Assembly (NCBI GenBank): GCA_045648765.1
Contig: JAZROQ010000033.1
Coordinates: 21,606 to 85,605, forward strand
DNA length: 64,000 nucleotides
Direction of reading: 5' to 3'
Source of the DNA: RGIG3009 sp045648765
Lineage (GTDB): Bacteria > Bacillota > Clostridia > Oscillospirales > Acutalibacteraceae
Every line of letters begins with the position of its first letter. The stretch's first letter is position 1. Shown one piece after another: positions 1 through 8,529 of this stretch. The position numbers were made by a program, and so were the translations under genes. The notes under the pieces were generated by a model. The model made no database searches. It had not been told where the DNA came from and was given only the letters and a program-made list of their open reading frames with translations.

Positions 1-1305
1 TCCGCTGACAATAACGAAGTTTTGTACGGTGTTGCTGTTGACGGTTTTGATTTCTTGGGCATACGCCATGCCGATAATCGGATAGTCTTCGGCTTTTTCT
101 TGCACGATATCGTCATCCGATTCTGCTTCGGTCAAATTGGCAATGCTGACCAGACGGCTGGTTTCGGGGAAGGTAATCAAAGAGTGGTTTGTAAGCAATT
201 CTTTTTCGTTGTCACTGGACAAAGTGGTTTCCAATTGAACGGTGAACGGCATCAAAACATCTTTTCCGGCCACGCCCAACGAAAGATCGGTTTTTTCGAC
301 CGATGTAATGGGGTAATACGGATAACTGCCGTACATATCCATGGGATATTTGTTGGAATCGGTTTCCAAAATCAGTTTGTCGGTAACTTTGATGCCGTAG
401 TCAACCGATAAAAATTCATACAAGTTAGGGCAGGTGGCGGCATAGTTACAAAACACCATTAATGTTCTGCCGAGATTCCCTTCGTTATACAGCCAGTTGC
501 GCAAACGCGTAATTTCCGTCTCGGTGTAATCTTTTTTAGGGGCAGTAATCACCAAAGCACCGCAATTTTCTGCGATTTTTTGTGCCGAGGCAAAATTGAC
601 AGTTTCGGTGAAATAGCCGTTCATCTCGTACATTTTTTTGAGAGCTTCAATGGTTTGCTCATCTTCGCCGTGCCCTGTAAGGAAAGAAAGAGTAATGCTT
701 TTTTCACCACAGATGCTGTTGATGTTTACGGCAAGTTTTTGTTCGACCAACGAAGTTACCGTGCTGTCATAATACGAGGTATATTCTTCGCTGATAAGGT
801 CGTTCAAGTTGATAACACGGAATTTGTTGCCGCGGCGGAACAAAACATCGCCGGTGGAAACATCGTATTCCTTATAGGCGTTAGCAAGCGCAGGGTTTGC
901 TTCCAAATCCACGTAATCGGTTTTTACTTTACCGCCCGAAGCAGAGTTATATTCTTTGGTAAAATGATAAAATTGTCGAAGGACGGTGTCGTATTCCTCC
1001 GCACCGGTGTTGGGAGAAGAAAATACGGATTCTTGCGAAAAGACCGTAATCGTCACCTCATCCGGCACTTTTTGGGCAACCTTTACACTGTCTTCGGATA
1101 ACGAAAACGTTTTTTCGGGTGTAAGGTCCAAAGACCAAGGGAAGCGATCGGCCAGTATGCTGCAAACAACATTCAACAAGATCACTGCGGCAACGACGAT
1201 CACGGTAAATGCCGTAGCAGTCGTACCGAGTCGCAATTTGCGATTAGATTTCCAACTGTTTTTGCGGGGGGCTTTTTCCTCCCCGGATTTTTTAAACAAA
1301 TTCAT
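1..1305 (-). CDS. GldG-family ABC exporter auxiliary protein (3' end outside window)
   Basis: The frame is open from an ATG at 1305 to base 1 without a stop, so at least 435 residues are present and the C-terminus is missing. A short basic N-terminus is followed by one membrane segment (about residues 25-50), then a large extracytoplasmic region. That region resembles the GldG/IntG family: an early VKVAQKVPDEVTITVFSQ-like stretch, then an SITLSFLTGHGEDEQ segment typical of the family. An AGGAGG site at 1315-1320 supports the start. It lies 16 bp after the permease gene in the same operon as an ATPase, the usual clostridial Gld-type arrangement. A DUF4340 protein often follows, but that lies outside the window. 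The substrate is unknown. Confidence 0.85.
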   Translation of the reverse strand, partial: MNLFKKSGEEKAPRKNSWKSNRKLRLGTTATAFTVIVVAAVILLNVVCSILADRFPWSLDLTPEKTFSLSEDSVKVAQKVPDEVTITVFSQESVFSSPNTGAEEYDTVLRQFYHFTKEYNSASGGKVKTDYVDLEANPALANAYKEYDVSTGDVLFRRGNKFRVINLNDLISEEYTSYYDSTVTSLVEQKLAVNINSICGEKSITLSFLTGHGEDEQTIEALKKMYEMNGYFTETVNFASAQKIAENCGALVITAPKKDYTETEITRLRNWLYNEGNLGRTLMVFCNYAATCPNLYEFLSVDYGIKVTDKLILETDSNKYPMDMYGSYPYYPITSVEKTDLSLGVAGKDVLMPFTVQLETTLSSDNEKELLTNHSLITFPETSRLVSIANLTEAESDDDIVQEKAEDYPIIGMAYAQEIKTVNSNTVQNFVIVSG

Positions 1306-1321
1306 AAGTCGGTACCTCCTC

Positions 1322-2032
1322 TCAATTCCATCTTTTGCGGTCCAACACGCGAACCGTCAAAAACAGGAACAAGGCTTGCATACTGATAAAGAAAATAATA
1401 TCATCGTACTGGATAACGCCGGTGGTAAAGTTTGTGTACCGTTTGTATACCGAAAGAAAATCAATGGCCGACAACATAAATTTGTTGTTAGAGAACAGCG
1501 AACCGAGGCTGTCGATCATCAACAAAGCAAAAGAAGCCAAGAATGTGCCGAGCGCGGCAATAAACTGACTTTCGGTCAAGCAAGAGATAAGCAAACCGAT
1601 AGCGATTACCATGCCGCCAAGCAACAACAAGCCAAGAAAGTTTCCGAGCACTAACATCCAGTCGGGGTTTACTTGTAAAGCAATGATAAAAGCAAAAACC
1701 AACGTAATAGAGGCGCCAATCAGAAACAGCACAAAAGCCGCGGCAAATTTACCCAACACAATGCCGGTCAATCCCACGGGCGCCGTCAGTAACGCTTGGT
1801 CGGTTTTTTGACGTTTGTCGTCACTCATTAAGCGCATGGTCAAAATCGGGAACACCAAAAGCAGCAAAAAGGACAAAACCGAGCTAAACAAATACGAAAG
1901 ATCGGCCATGCCACCGGCAAGATTGTATTGGAAAAAGTAAAAACCGCTAAGTCCAAAAATCATTGCCAAAACCACATACCCGATAGGGGATGTAAAATAG
2001 GTTTTAAACTCTCGTTTAAAAATGGCGCTCAT
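1322..2032 (-). CDS. ABC-2 type permease (GldF-like)
   Basis: This 236-residue, very hydrophobic protein has about six membrane segments. It starts MSAIFKREFKTYFTSPIGY, the typical opening of ABC-2 permeases of the GldF/NosY group. Its start lies 1 base after the stop of the ATPase gene, and its AAAGGAGG site is inside the last ATPase codons, so the two are translationally coupled. It should form the membrane channel of the exporter whose ATPase is at 2034-2993. The transported molecule cannot be told from the sequence. Confidence 0.88.
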   Translation of the reverse strand: MSAIFKREFKTYFTSPIGYVVLAMIFGLSGFYFFQYNLAGGMADLSYLFSSVLSFLLLLVFPILTMRLMSDDKRQKTDQALLTAPVGLTGIVLGKFAAAFVLFLIGASITLVFAFIIALQVNPDWMLVLGNFLGLLLLGGMVIAIGLLISCLTESQFIAALGTFLASFALLMIDSLGSLFSNNKFMLSAIDFLSVYKRYTNFTTGVIQYDDIIFFISMQALFLFLTVRVLDRKRWN

Positions 2033-2033
2033 A

Positions 2034-2993
2034 TCATTTTCCTCCTTTACGGGTGGGAGATAGTTGTTCTCTTGTCAGAGAAATAAAGATATCTTCCAGC
2101 GACATATCCATCGATTTAAGACCGAGTAGCGGGAAACCTTCTTGCGACAAAGCCGTAAACAACGCACGGCGGAAATCCACGCCTTCTTTCGGTTCCAAAG
2201 CGTATTCGTACACTTCGTTTTCCTTTTCGCCAAAGCAGGTGACATTGGCAACACCGTCAACGTGGGACAACACGTCGTACACACGTTTTTCGTCCCCTGC
2301 CACACGGGCTAACAAGCGACGGTCCGAGGAATACCGAGCAGACAATGCCGCCGCCGTGTCGTCGGCAACGATTTTACCGCCGTTAATAATGACAATACGA
2401 TCGCACACGGCTTCGATTTCCGGCAAAATATGCGACGAAAGAATCACCGTGTGGTGTTTCCCCAAGTTTTTAATCAGTGTGCGCATTTCAATAATTTGAT
2501 TGGGGTCTAAGCCGACTGTCGGTTCATCTAAAATCAAAACAGGGGGATTCCCCACAAGTGCTTGGGCAAAACCAACGCGTTGACGGTATCCTTTGGACAG
2601 GTTTTTAATCAACCGGTCGAAAACGTGTTCAATGCGCATAAGCTTGCAAATTTCTGCCAAATGCTTGGCACGGTTGAATTTGCATTTTTTTAGGTCGTAC
2701 ACAAAGTTCAAATATTCTCGCACCGTCATATCCAAATAAAGCGGCGGCAATTCGGGTAAGTAGCCAATGTTTGCCTTTGCTTCGTTGGGTTCTTCCAAAA
2801 TGTCATGACCGTTAATTTTTACGGTGCCGGACGTAGAAGAAAGGTACCCTGTCAAAATGTTCATGGTAGTGGATTTGCCGGCGCCGTTTGGCCCCAAAAA
2901 CCCTAAAATTTCGCCTTCTTTCACACGAAAGCTGATATCGTCTACCGCACACAGAGAACCATATCGCTTGGTGAGGTTTTGTACTTCAATCAT
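2034..2993 (-). CDS. ABC transporter ATP-binding protein (GldA-like)
   Basis: This 319-residue cytoplasmic ATPase powers the adjacent ABC-2 permease. Walker A GPNGAGKST is at residues 34-42, the signature LSKGYRQRV near 133-141 and Walker B LILDEPTVGLDP near 155-166, followed by an H-loop in ILSSHILPE. The C-terminal 90 residues form the extra domain usual for exporter ATPases of the CcmA/GldA type. It is the first gene of the minus-strand operon, with an AGGAGG site just upstream of the ATG, and is divergent from the ribF fusion gene. Confidence 0.93.
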   Translation of the reverse strand: MIEVQNLTKRYGSLCAVDDISFRVKEGEILGFLGPNGAGKSTTMNILTGYLSSTSGTVKINGHDILEEPNEAKANIGYLPELPPLYLDMTVREYLNFVYDLKKCKFNRAKHLAEICKLMRIEHVFDRLIKNLSKGYRQRVGFAQALVGNPPVLILDEPTVGLDPNQIIEMRTLIKNLGKHHTVILSSHILPEIEAVCDRIVIINGGKIVADDTAAALSARYSSDRRLLARVAGDEKRVYDVLSHVDGVANVTCFGEKENEVYEYALEPKEGVDFRRALFTALSQEGFPLLGLKSMDMSLEDIFISLTREQLSPTRKGGK

Positions 2994-3140
2994 AACGAGT
3001 TCCTCCTTTTTCAGAACAAAATATTACAGGATATATTTTATCGAAGTTTTGTGTTTTTTTTGTGTCTTTTTTCAAAACAACTTTTGTTTTTAAAAAATAT
3101 GTGTTACAATAAGGAAAAACAAAAAAAAGGAGGGCTTTTC

Positions 3141-4724
3141 ATGGCACTTTGCCGTTATACAAAAGATTGGGAAAACGCCATACCCAAGGCACCGCGTTCG
3201 GTGGCGCTGGGCGTGTTTGACGGATTGCATATCGGGCATCGTGCAGTGATTGGCTCTGCCTGCGGCATTCAAGATACCGCGAACGGAAAAACGTTGCGTT
3301 CCACAGTGCTGTCTATGATTGGAGCGCCAAAAACAGCGGCGGGACGTTTGCTGACCCCGGCAAGAGAAGATGCGTTGCTCGAAACGTTGGGGGCGGACGA
3401 ATGGCTTGAACTTTGCTTTGACAAGGTTTGTCATCTTTCCCCGCAGGATTTTGTCAACAAGGTGTTACACAAGCAATTGGGTGCACGCCATATTTGTTGT
3501 GGATACAATTATCGTTTTGGCAAAAATGCAGCAGGAGATGCGCAATGCCTTAAAGAATTGTGCGAACCGCTGGGCATTACCGTAACGGTTGTACCTCCCA
3601 TGCTTTGCGAGGGAGAACCTGTCAGCACTACGCGCATTCGTGCCGCGTTGGCAAACGGCGAAATGGAAAAAGCGGCACGATTATTGGGTTTCCCCTTCAC
3701 AGTGGATTTTTCGGTAACCGAAGGGAAGCACAACGGCAACGCGTGGGGGACTCCCACTATCAATCAAGTCTTTTTGCCCGAGTACACCGTGCCAAAATGC
3801 GGGGTGTACGCTTCGCTGGTGATGATTGACGGTAAGCAACATTTTGGAGTGACCAATGTGGGCGTTCATCCCACCGTCGGCGCTCTTAAAAACCCACAAG
3901 CCGAAACGTTTATTTCGGGTTTTTCGGGGGACTTATACGGCAAAAACGTGCCGGTACAACTTATTCGTTTTTTGCGGGAAGAACGCCGTTTTGAAACGGT
4001 TGAAGAGCTAAAAAAACAAATTCTTATCGATGAAAAGGCGGCACACGATGTACTTCGCGGTTCCGACGGCAAACGTGCGGCTTTGTTGGATTTTGATGAT
4101 ACGGTGCAAGACCGTTTTGCCGCAGTGTTGGAAGCAAACACTGTCTTGATGGAACGATATATGCCGTATTTAACAAAGGAAGAACGAGCAACCCGCGCAC
4201 AGCAAATGGCAAAGGAAAACAACGGCGGCTATGTGGATTACAACGCCTTTTTCAAAGATTTGTTTCAGCGTTGGCAATGGCAAGGGCTTTCTTCGGCTGA
4301 AGAATTGCTCAAGGCATTTCATTTGGAATTTCCTCGTCACGTAAAACTGTTTGACGAAGCCATAGAAGTTCTGCAAGAACTAAAACAACGGGGATATCAA
4401 TTGGCGTTTATTACAAACGGCAGTGCGTTGATACAACATCGCAAGCTGGATCTTTGCGGCATAAAATCGTATGTCGATGCAACGCTTGTTTCCGGTGAAG
4501 AGGGGGTACACAAACCAAACAGTGAGCTGTTTTTAAGAGCAGCGTCGCGGTTGTGTGTTTCACCCGAACAATGCGTGATGGTGGGTGACCATCCGATAAA
4601 CGACATTGACGGCGCGTTAAAAACCGGAATGAAAGCAATTTATCTAAACAGCGTGGGACGCGACGAACACCCTCAAAACGTACCGGAAGTCACGAAATTG
4701 CGTGACATTTTACAATACTTATAA
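3141..4724 (+). CDS. ribF: RibF (riboflavin kinase/FAD synthetase) fused to a HAD phosphatase
   Basis: This 527-residue fusion starts at the ATG at 3141, set by AAGGAGG at 3128-3134. Residues 1-180 are the FAD synthetase domain (GVFDGLHIGH at 24-33, VSTTRIRAAL later). Residues about 185-305 are riboflavin kinase (WGTPTIN, then the GDLYGK...FLREERRF region). Residues about 311-527 are a complete HAD hydrolase of the YjjG/YigB type: DFDDT with Asp317 and Asp319, FITNGS, HKPNSELF and VGDHPINDIDGA. Stand-alone RibF is about 310 residues, so the HAD part is an addition. It could dephosphorylate FMN, or the riboflavin precursor ribitylaminouracil phosphate, which HAD enzymes are known to do; this is inference. 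A weak TACAAT -10 lies at 3105-3110. Confidence 0.93.
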   Translation: MALCRYTKDWENAIPKAPRSVALGVFDGLHIGHRAVIGSACGIQDTANGKTLRSTVLSMIGAPKTAAGRLLTPAREDALLETLGADEWLELCFDKVCHLSPQDFVNKVLHKQLGARHICCGYNYRFGKNAAGDAQCLKELCEPLGITVTVVPPMLCEGEPVSTTRIRAALANGEMEKAARLLGFPFTVDFSVTEGKHNGNAWGTPTINQVFLPEYTVPKCGVYASLVMIDGKQHFGVTNVGVHPTVGALKNPQAETFISGFSGDLYGKNVPVQLIRFLREERRFETVEELKKQILIDEKAAHDVLRGSDGKRAALLDFDDTVQDRFAAVLEANTVLMERYMPYLTKEERATRAQQMAKENNGGYVDYNAFFKDLFQRWQWQGLSSAEELLKAFHLEFPRHVKLFDEAIEVLQELKQRGYQLAFITNGSALIQHRKLDLCGIKSYVDATLVSGEEGVHKPNSELFLRAASRLCVSPEQCVMVGDHPINDIDGALKTGMKAIYLNSVGRDEHPQNVPEVTKLRDILQYL

Positions 4725-4734
4725 AAGCCAAAAC

Positions 4735-4768
4735 GCGGCGGCATCTCGCAAGATCCCCCCGCTTTTTT
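4735..4768. terminator. bidirectional intrinsic terminator
   Basis: A 12-position stem (GCGGCGGCATCT against AGATCCCCCCGC, two mismatches) has a CGCA loop and TTTTTT after it. On the other strand an A/T tract serves the minus operon ending at 4776. It separates two convergent transcription units. Confidence 0.75.
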
Positions 4769-4775
4769 GTTGTTT

Positions 4776-5075
4776 TTAATTTTCTTCAAAATCCACACAC
4801 TGTCTGCCAATTGCTACTGCATGTACAAATTCTTTTACCGCCACGTGTGCCGGATGATTGGCGTAAACGTCCAACGCTTCTTTGCTTACAAAGCGGGAAT
4901 CCAAAGCAACGTCGTATTCTCCGCCGTTAAAATTTACGCCGACAACGGCTTCTTCCAAACCGTCAATCACGCCTACCAACGCTTCCAGACGTTGCTTCAT
5001 AATACGCGCGTTTTCTAATTTGCTGTTTCCTTTGGCATTGTCTGCCAATTTCCAAATAACAATGTGACGAATCAT
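4776..5075 (-). CDS. Dabb (stress-responsive alpha/beta barrel) domain protein
   Basis: This 99-residue protein starts MIRHIVIWKL and continues with the paired beta-strand pattern of the Dabb family (dimeric ferredoxin-like barrel). VNFNGGEYDVALDSRF and YANHPAHVAVKEF are typical segments. The ATG at 5075 has an AGGAG site at 5084-5088; an upstream in-frame start would overlap the end of comM. It is the last gene of the ACT-UPF0210-comM-Dabb operon. The function of bacterial Dabb proteins is mostly unknown, and some act on small aromatic or polyketide substrates. Confidence 0.88.
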   Translation of the reverse strand: MIRHIVIWKLADNAKGNSKLENARIMKQRLEALVGVIDGLEEAVVGVNFNGGEYDVALDSRFVSKEALDVYANHPAHVAVKEFVHAVAIGRQCVDFEEN

Positions 5076-5089
5076 TTGATCTTCTCCTT

Positions 5090-6619
5090 TTATTCGGCGC
5101 CCCAATACTTGCGGTCTAAACTGCGGTATTGGATAGCTTCCGAAAGATGGTCAATATGCAACACTTCACTGCCGCTTAAGTCGGCAATGGTACGAGCCAC
5201 TTTAAGCAATCGGTCATATGCGCGAGCAGAAAGCCCCAATCGTTCAAAAGCGCTTTGCATCAGCGCATTGGCGTCGTCGGATAAAACGCAGTGCTTTTTC
5301 AGCAAAGCAGGGGTGAGCCCCGCGTTGGTACGCACCGTGGTGTCTTTATATCGCTGGGCTTGGACTTGCCTTGCGGCGTTGACACGTTTTCGAATGTCGG
5401 CAGAAGATTCCGCCAAAGCTTTGGCGGTTAAACTTTCATATTCCACAGGAGGCACTTCCACGTGCAAATCAAAGCGGTCTAACAGCGGACCCGAAATGCG
5501 GGATAAATACCGATGCACCGATGAAGAAGAACACGTACAAGCGCGGTGCGGGTGACCGTAATACCCGCAAGCGCAGGGGTTCATAGCACCCACCAACATA
5601 AACGAGCACGGGTACGAGAGAGAGGCGCTCACGCGCGAGATGGTTACGCGGCCATCTTCTAAAGGTTGGCGTAACCCTTCCATGGTTTGGCGTGAAAACT
5701 CCGGCATTTCGTCCAAAAATAAAACACCGTTGTGCGCTAGCGAAATTTCGCCCGGACGCGGCACGGTGCCGCCACCGGTTAAGCCGGGTAACGAAACCGT
5801 GTGGTGCGGAGACCGAAACGGACGAGAGCGGAGCAAACCAATGCCCGCCGGTAATGTGCCCGCAATGGAGTGGAGCGCTGTGGATTCCAGTGCTTCTTCC
5901 CTTGTCATGTCGGGCAAAATGGAGGGCAGTCGCTTTGCCAACATACTTTTGCCTGAACCGGGAGGACCCACCAACAAAATGTTGTGGCATCCCGCGGCGG
6001 CAATTTCCATGGCACGGCGGGGAACGGCTTGACCCATCACTTCTGAAAAATCCGGTACAGAACCGTCAACTTGGGGTGAAAACTCGGTTTTTATCAATGG
6101 AGAAAGTGTGATTTCTCCCGCAAAATGTGCCAACAATGTTTTGATGTGGCCCACCGCATAAACGGTAACACCATCTACCACAGCGCCTTCGGCGTCGTTC
6201 TCTTTAGGGATAAACACAGTGTGTATGCCGGCATTTCGCGCGGCAATTACCATGGGCAACACGCCGCGAACAGGACGGATGTCACCGGTTAGTGACAATT
6301 CACCCACAAACGCCATACCATCGGTTTGTATTTGCAGTTGTCCGGCGGCGCACAGCAAAGCAATTAACAAAGGCACGTCATAAACGGACCCTTCTTTTTT
6401 GATATCCGCAGGTGCCAAGTTAACGGTGATGTGGCTGACAGGGAACGAAAACCCACAATTTTTAAGCGCTGCGCGAACGCGATCGCGCGATTCTTTTACT
6501 GCGGTGCCAGGCATACCTACCACGTCAAAACCGGGCAGTCCACCGGCAATATCCACTTCCACGTTTACAGGGAAACCCTCAATGCCGAGTAACCCCATGC
6601 TTTTTACTTGTGCAAACAC
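5090..6619 (-). CDS. YifB/ComM family Mg-chelatase-like AAA+ ATPase
   Basis: The 509-residue length is normal for the family. The N-terminal ChlI/Lon-like domain (GLLGIEGFPVNVEVDI, GMPGTAVKESRDRVRAAL) is followed by an AAA+ module with Walker A GPPGSGKS near residue 217 and the FLDEMPEF Walker B, and by the C-terminal Mg-chelatase C domain. ComM is a helicase promoting branch migration during natural transformation in some bacteria; the role in Clostridia is less clear. It starts at GTG 6619 with AGAGGTG upstream. It sits 11 bp after the UPF0210 gene in an operon. Confidence 0.93.
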   Translation of the reverse strand: MFAQVKSMGLLGIEGFPVNVEVDIAGGLPGFDVVGMPGTAVKESRDRVRAALKNCGFSFPVSHITVNLAPADIKKEGSVYDVPLLIALLCAAGQLQIQTDGMAFVGELSLTGDIRPVRGVLPMVIAARNAGIHTVFIPKENDAEGAVVDGVTVYAVGHIKTLLAHFAGEITLSPLIKTEFSPQVDGSVPDFSEVMGQAVPRRAMEIAAAGCHNILLVGPPGSGKSMLAKRLPSILPDMTREEALESTALHSIAGTLPAGIGLLRSRPFRSPHHTVSLPGLTGGGTVPRPGEISLAHNGVLFLDEMPEFSRQTMEGLRQPLEDGRVTISRVSASLSYPCSFMLVGAMNPCACGYYGHPHRACTCSSSSVHRYLSRISGPLLDRFDLHVEVPPVEYESLTAKALAESSADIRKRVNAARQVQAQRYKDTTVRTNAGLTPALLKKHCVLSDDANALMQSAFERLGLSARAYDRLLKVARTIADLSGSEVLHIDHLSEAIQYRSLDRKYWGAE

Positions 6620-6630
6620 AAGAACACCTC

Positions 6631-7989
6631 TTAATTACGCAAACTTTGTAACGGTGCAGGAATGCGACCGCCGCGGTGGATTAACCGTGCGGGGGAGGCG
6701 GTATTGATCGGCAAAACCGGGCCGCTCCCCAACAAACCGCCAAACGACAGCTCGTCACCGACCTGTTTACCAATAGCAGGAATCACGCGTACGGCGGTGG
6801 ATTTTGAGTTGATCATACCAATAGCGGCTTCGTCGGCAATGATCGCAGCGATCACTTCTGCCGGTGTGTCACCGGGAATGTTAATCATATCCAAGCCAAC
6901 CGAGCAAACGGCGGTCATTGCTTCCAGCTTTTCAATACGTAAGCACCCGCTGCGCGCAGCGGCAATCATGCCGGCATCTTCGGTAACGGGAATAAATGCG
7001 CCCGACAAACCGCCCACGTGTGACGAGGCCATTACGCCGCCTTTTTTAACGGCATCGTTGAGCAAAGCCAATGCGGCGGTTGTTCCGTGAGCACCACAAC
7101 ACTCTAAACCCATTTCTTCCAAAATGTGCGCTACCGAGTCGCCAATGGCAGGGGTGGGGGCAAGGGACAAGTCAACAATACCAAACGGAACGCCCAATCG
7201 GCGAGAAGCCTCTTTGGCGACCAGTTGCCCCATACGTGTGATTTTAAACGCGGTGCGTTTGATCAAATCGGCAACGGCTGTCAAATCGCAGTCACCTGCT
7301 TTTTCCAACGCGGCACGTACCACACCGGGACCCGAAACACCCACGTTGATAACACAGTCGGGTTCACCAACACCGTGGAACGCCCCTGCCATAAACGGGT
7401 TGTCTTCCGGTGCGTTGCAGAATACCACCAACTTGGCAGGACCAATGCAGTCGCGGTCGGCGGTCAGTTCTGCCGCGCGGCGCACCACACGCCCCATTTG
7501 TGCCACGGCGTCCATGTTGATGCCGGATTTGGTAGAACCGATATTCACCGAAGAACATACGTGGTCAGTGGTTGCCAATGCTTCGGGAATGCTTTCGATC
7601 AATTCGCGATCGCCTGCCGCAAAACCTTTGTGCACTAATGCCGAGTATCCGCCAATAAAGTTAACCCCGCAAGCCACCGCAGCCTTTTCTAGTGTGTGTG
7701 CCAGTTTCAAAGGGTTTTTGTCGGTACAAGCCGCGACCACCATGGCAATTGGAGTAACCGAAATACGTTTGTTGATAATCGGGATACCGTATTCTTTTTC
7801 GATTTCACAACCCACTTCCACCAAACGGGCAGCGCGGGTTGTAATTTTATCGTATACGCGGCGGCAGACAGTATCAATATCGCTGTCACAACAATCCAAA
7901 AGCGAGATTCCCATAGTGATGGTGCGTATGTCCAAATGTTCTTCTTGAATCATCGCAATGGTTTCTAAAATATCTTTTGTATTTAACAT
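6631..7989 (-). CDS. UPF0210 (PFL/DUF711) family protein
   Basis: This 452-residue protein begins MLNTKDILETIAMIQEEHLD, the standard opening of the UPF0210 family, whose fold is related to glycyl-radical enzymes. It is paired with an ACT-domain gene 14 bp upstream, an almost constant pairing in Firmicutes that suggests a common, amino-acid-responsive role. No biochemical function is established. The ATG at 7989 is preceded by GGGAGA. It is followed by comM with an 11-bp gap. Confidence 0.93.
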   Translation of the reverse strand: MLNTKDILETIAMIQEEHLDIRTITMGISLLDCCDSDIDTVCRRVYDKITTRAARLVEVGCEIEKEYGIPIINKRISVTPIAMVVAACTDKNPLKLAHTLEKAAVACGVNFIGGYSALVHKGFAAGDRELIESIPEALATTDHVCSSVNIGSTKSGINMDAVAQMGRVVRRAAELTADRDCIGPAKLVVFCNAPEDNPFMAGAFHGVGEPDCVINVGVSGPGVVRAALEKAGDCDLTAVADLIKRTAFKITRMGQLVAKEASRRLGVPFGIVDLSLAPTPAIGDSVAHILEEMGLECCGAHGTTAALALLNDAVKKGGVMASSHVGGLSGAFIPVTEDAGMIAAARSGCLRIEKLEAMTAVCSVGLDMINIPGDTPAEVIAAIIADEAAIGMINSKSTAVRVIPAIGKQVGDELSFGGLLGSGPVLPINTASPARLIHRGGRIPAPLQSLRN

Positions 7990-8003
7990 AGCGGTATCTC
8001 CCG

Positions 8004-8273
8004 TTAAATTTTGTGCATGGAATTAAAAATATCTTCGTGCATGGTGTGAATAGACATGTTCATGGATTCACCAAGTTTTGTCATGCGGTCGGAAAATTCC
8101 GGAAAGGGAATGGTACTGTCTTTCATATCCACCATCATAATCATGGCAAACATTTCTTGCAAAATAGATTGTGTAACCTCCAAAACGTTGATTCCGTGTT
8201 CGGCACAAGCGGAAGAAACTTTTGCCAAAATCCCAACGGCATCTTTACCAATAACTGTAATAACAGCGCGCAT
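8004..8273 (-). CDS. ACT domain protein (UPF0237)
   Basis: This 89-residue protein is a single ACT domain, starting MRAVITVIGKDAVGILAKVS, with GINVLEV as the ligand-loop region. ACT domains bind amino acids and usually regulate a partner. The start at 8273 is set by AAAGGAGA at 8281-8288; a longer in-frame reading has no ribosome site. It is the first gene of the four-gene minus operon, driven by the TTGCCT/TATAAT promoter at 8301-8329. Confidence 0.92.
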   Translation of the reverse strand: MRAVITVIGKDAVGILAKVSSACAEHGINVLEVTQSILQEMFAMIMMVDMKDSTIPFPEFSDRMTKLGESMNMSIHTMHEDIFNSMHKI

Positions 8274-8300
8274 ACTATCATCTCCTTTTATAATTGGTTT

Positions 8301-8329
8301 ATTATACCACACAAAAAGGAATAAGGCAA
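8301..8329 (-). promoter_or_regulatory. sigma-A-type promoter for the ACT-UPF0210-comM-Dabb operon
   Basis: On the minus strand TTGCCT (8324-8329), a 17-bp spacer and TATAAT (8301-8306) precede the ACT gene by 28 bp. It is back to back with the ispE promoter. Confidence 0.75.
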
Positions 8330-8337
8330 TTATTTTC

Positions 8338-8366
8338 TTGGCATACATAGGATTTTGTGATATACT
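8338..8366 (+). promoter_or_regulatory. sigma-A-type promoter for the HTH microprotein-ispE operon
   Basis: TTGGCA (8338-8343), a 17-bp spacer and TATACT (8361-8366) lie 32 bp upstream of the ATG at 8398. Confidence 0.75.
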
Positions 8367-8397
8367 GAAAAAAACAATCAAACGGGAGGACATATTC

Positions 8398-8529
8398 ATG
8401 GATAAGTTGTTAAAAATATTGGATTCTAACGCACGGCTTACCAACGCACAGTTGGCAGCAATGCTGGATATTTCGGAAGAAGAAGCACTCAAACGCATTG
8501 AAGAATTTGTTAAGGGGCTTGTTGTATGA
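8398..8529 (+). CDS. 43-residue Lrp/AsnC-type HTH microprotein
   Basis: The reading frame starts at ATG 8398 after a GGGAGGA site and ends at 8529, overlapping the ispE start as ATGA. The protein (MDKLLKILDSNARLTNAQLA onward) matches the N-terminal winged-HTH of Lrp/AsnC regulators but stops just after the recognition-helix region. The RAM/ligand domain is absent. It could be a functional mini-DNA-binding protein, a translational-coupling leader for ispE, or the remnant of a truncated regulator. The codon structure is intact and the start is well placed, so translation is likely; the function is inference. Confidence 0.7.
   Translation: MDKLLKILDSNARLTNAQLAAMLDISEEEALKRIEEFVKGLVV

Noticed and set aside
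5076..5105. Upstream start for the Dabb protein at 5105
   Set aside because: It would run into the end of comM and has no ribosome site; AGGAG at 5084-5088 serves ATG 5075.
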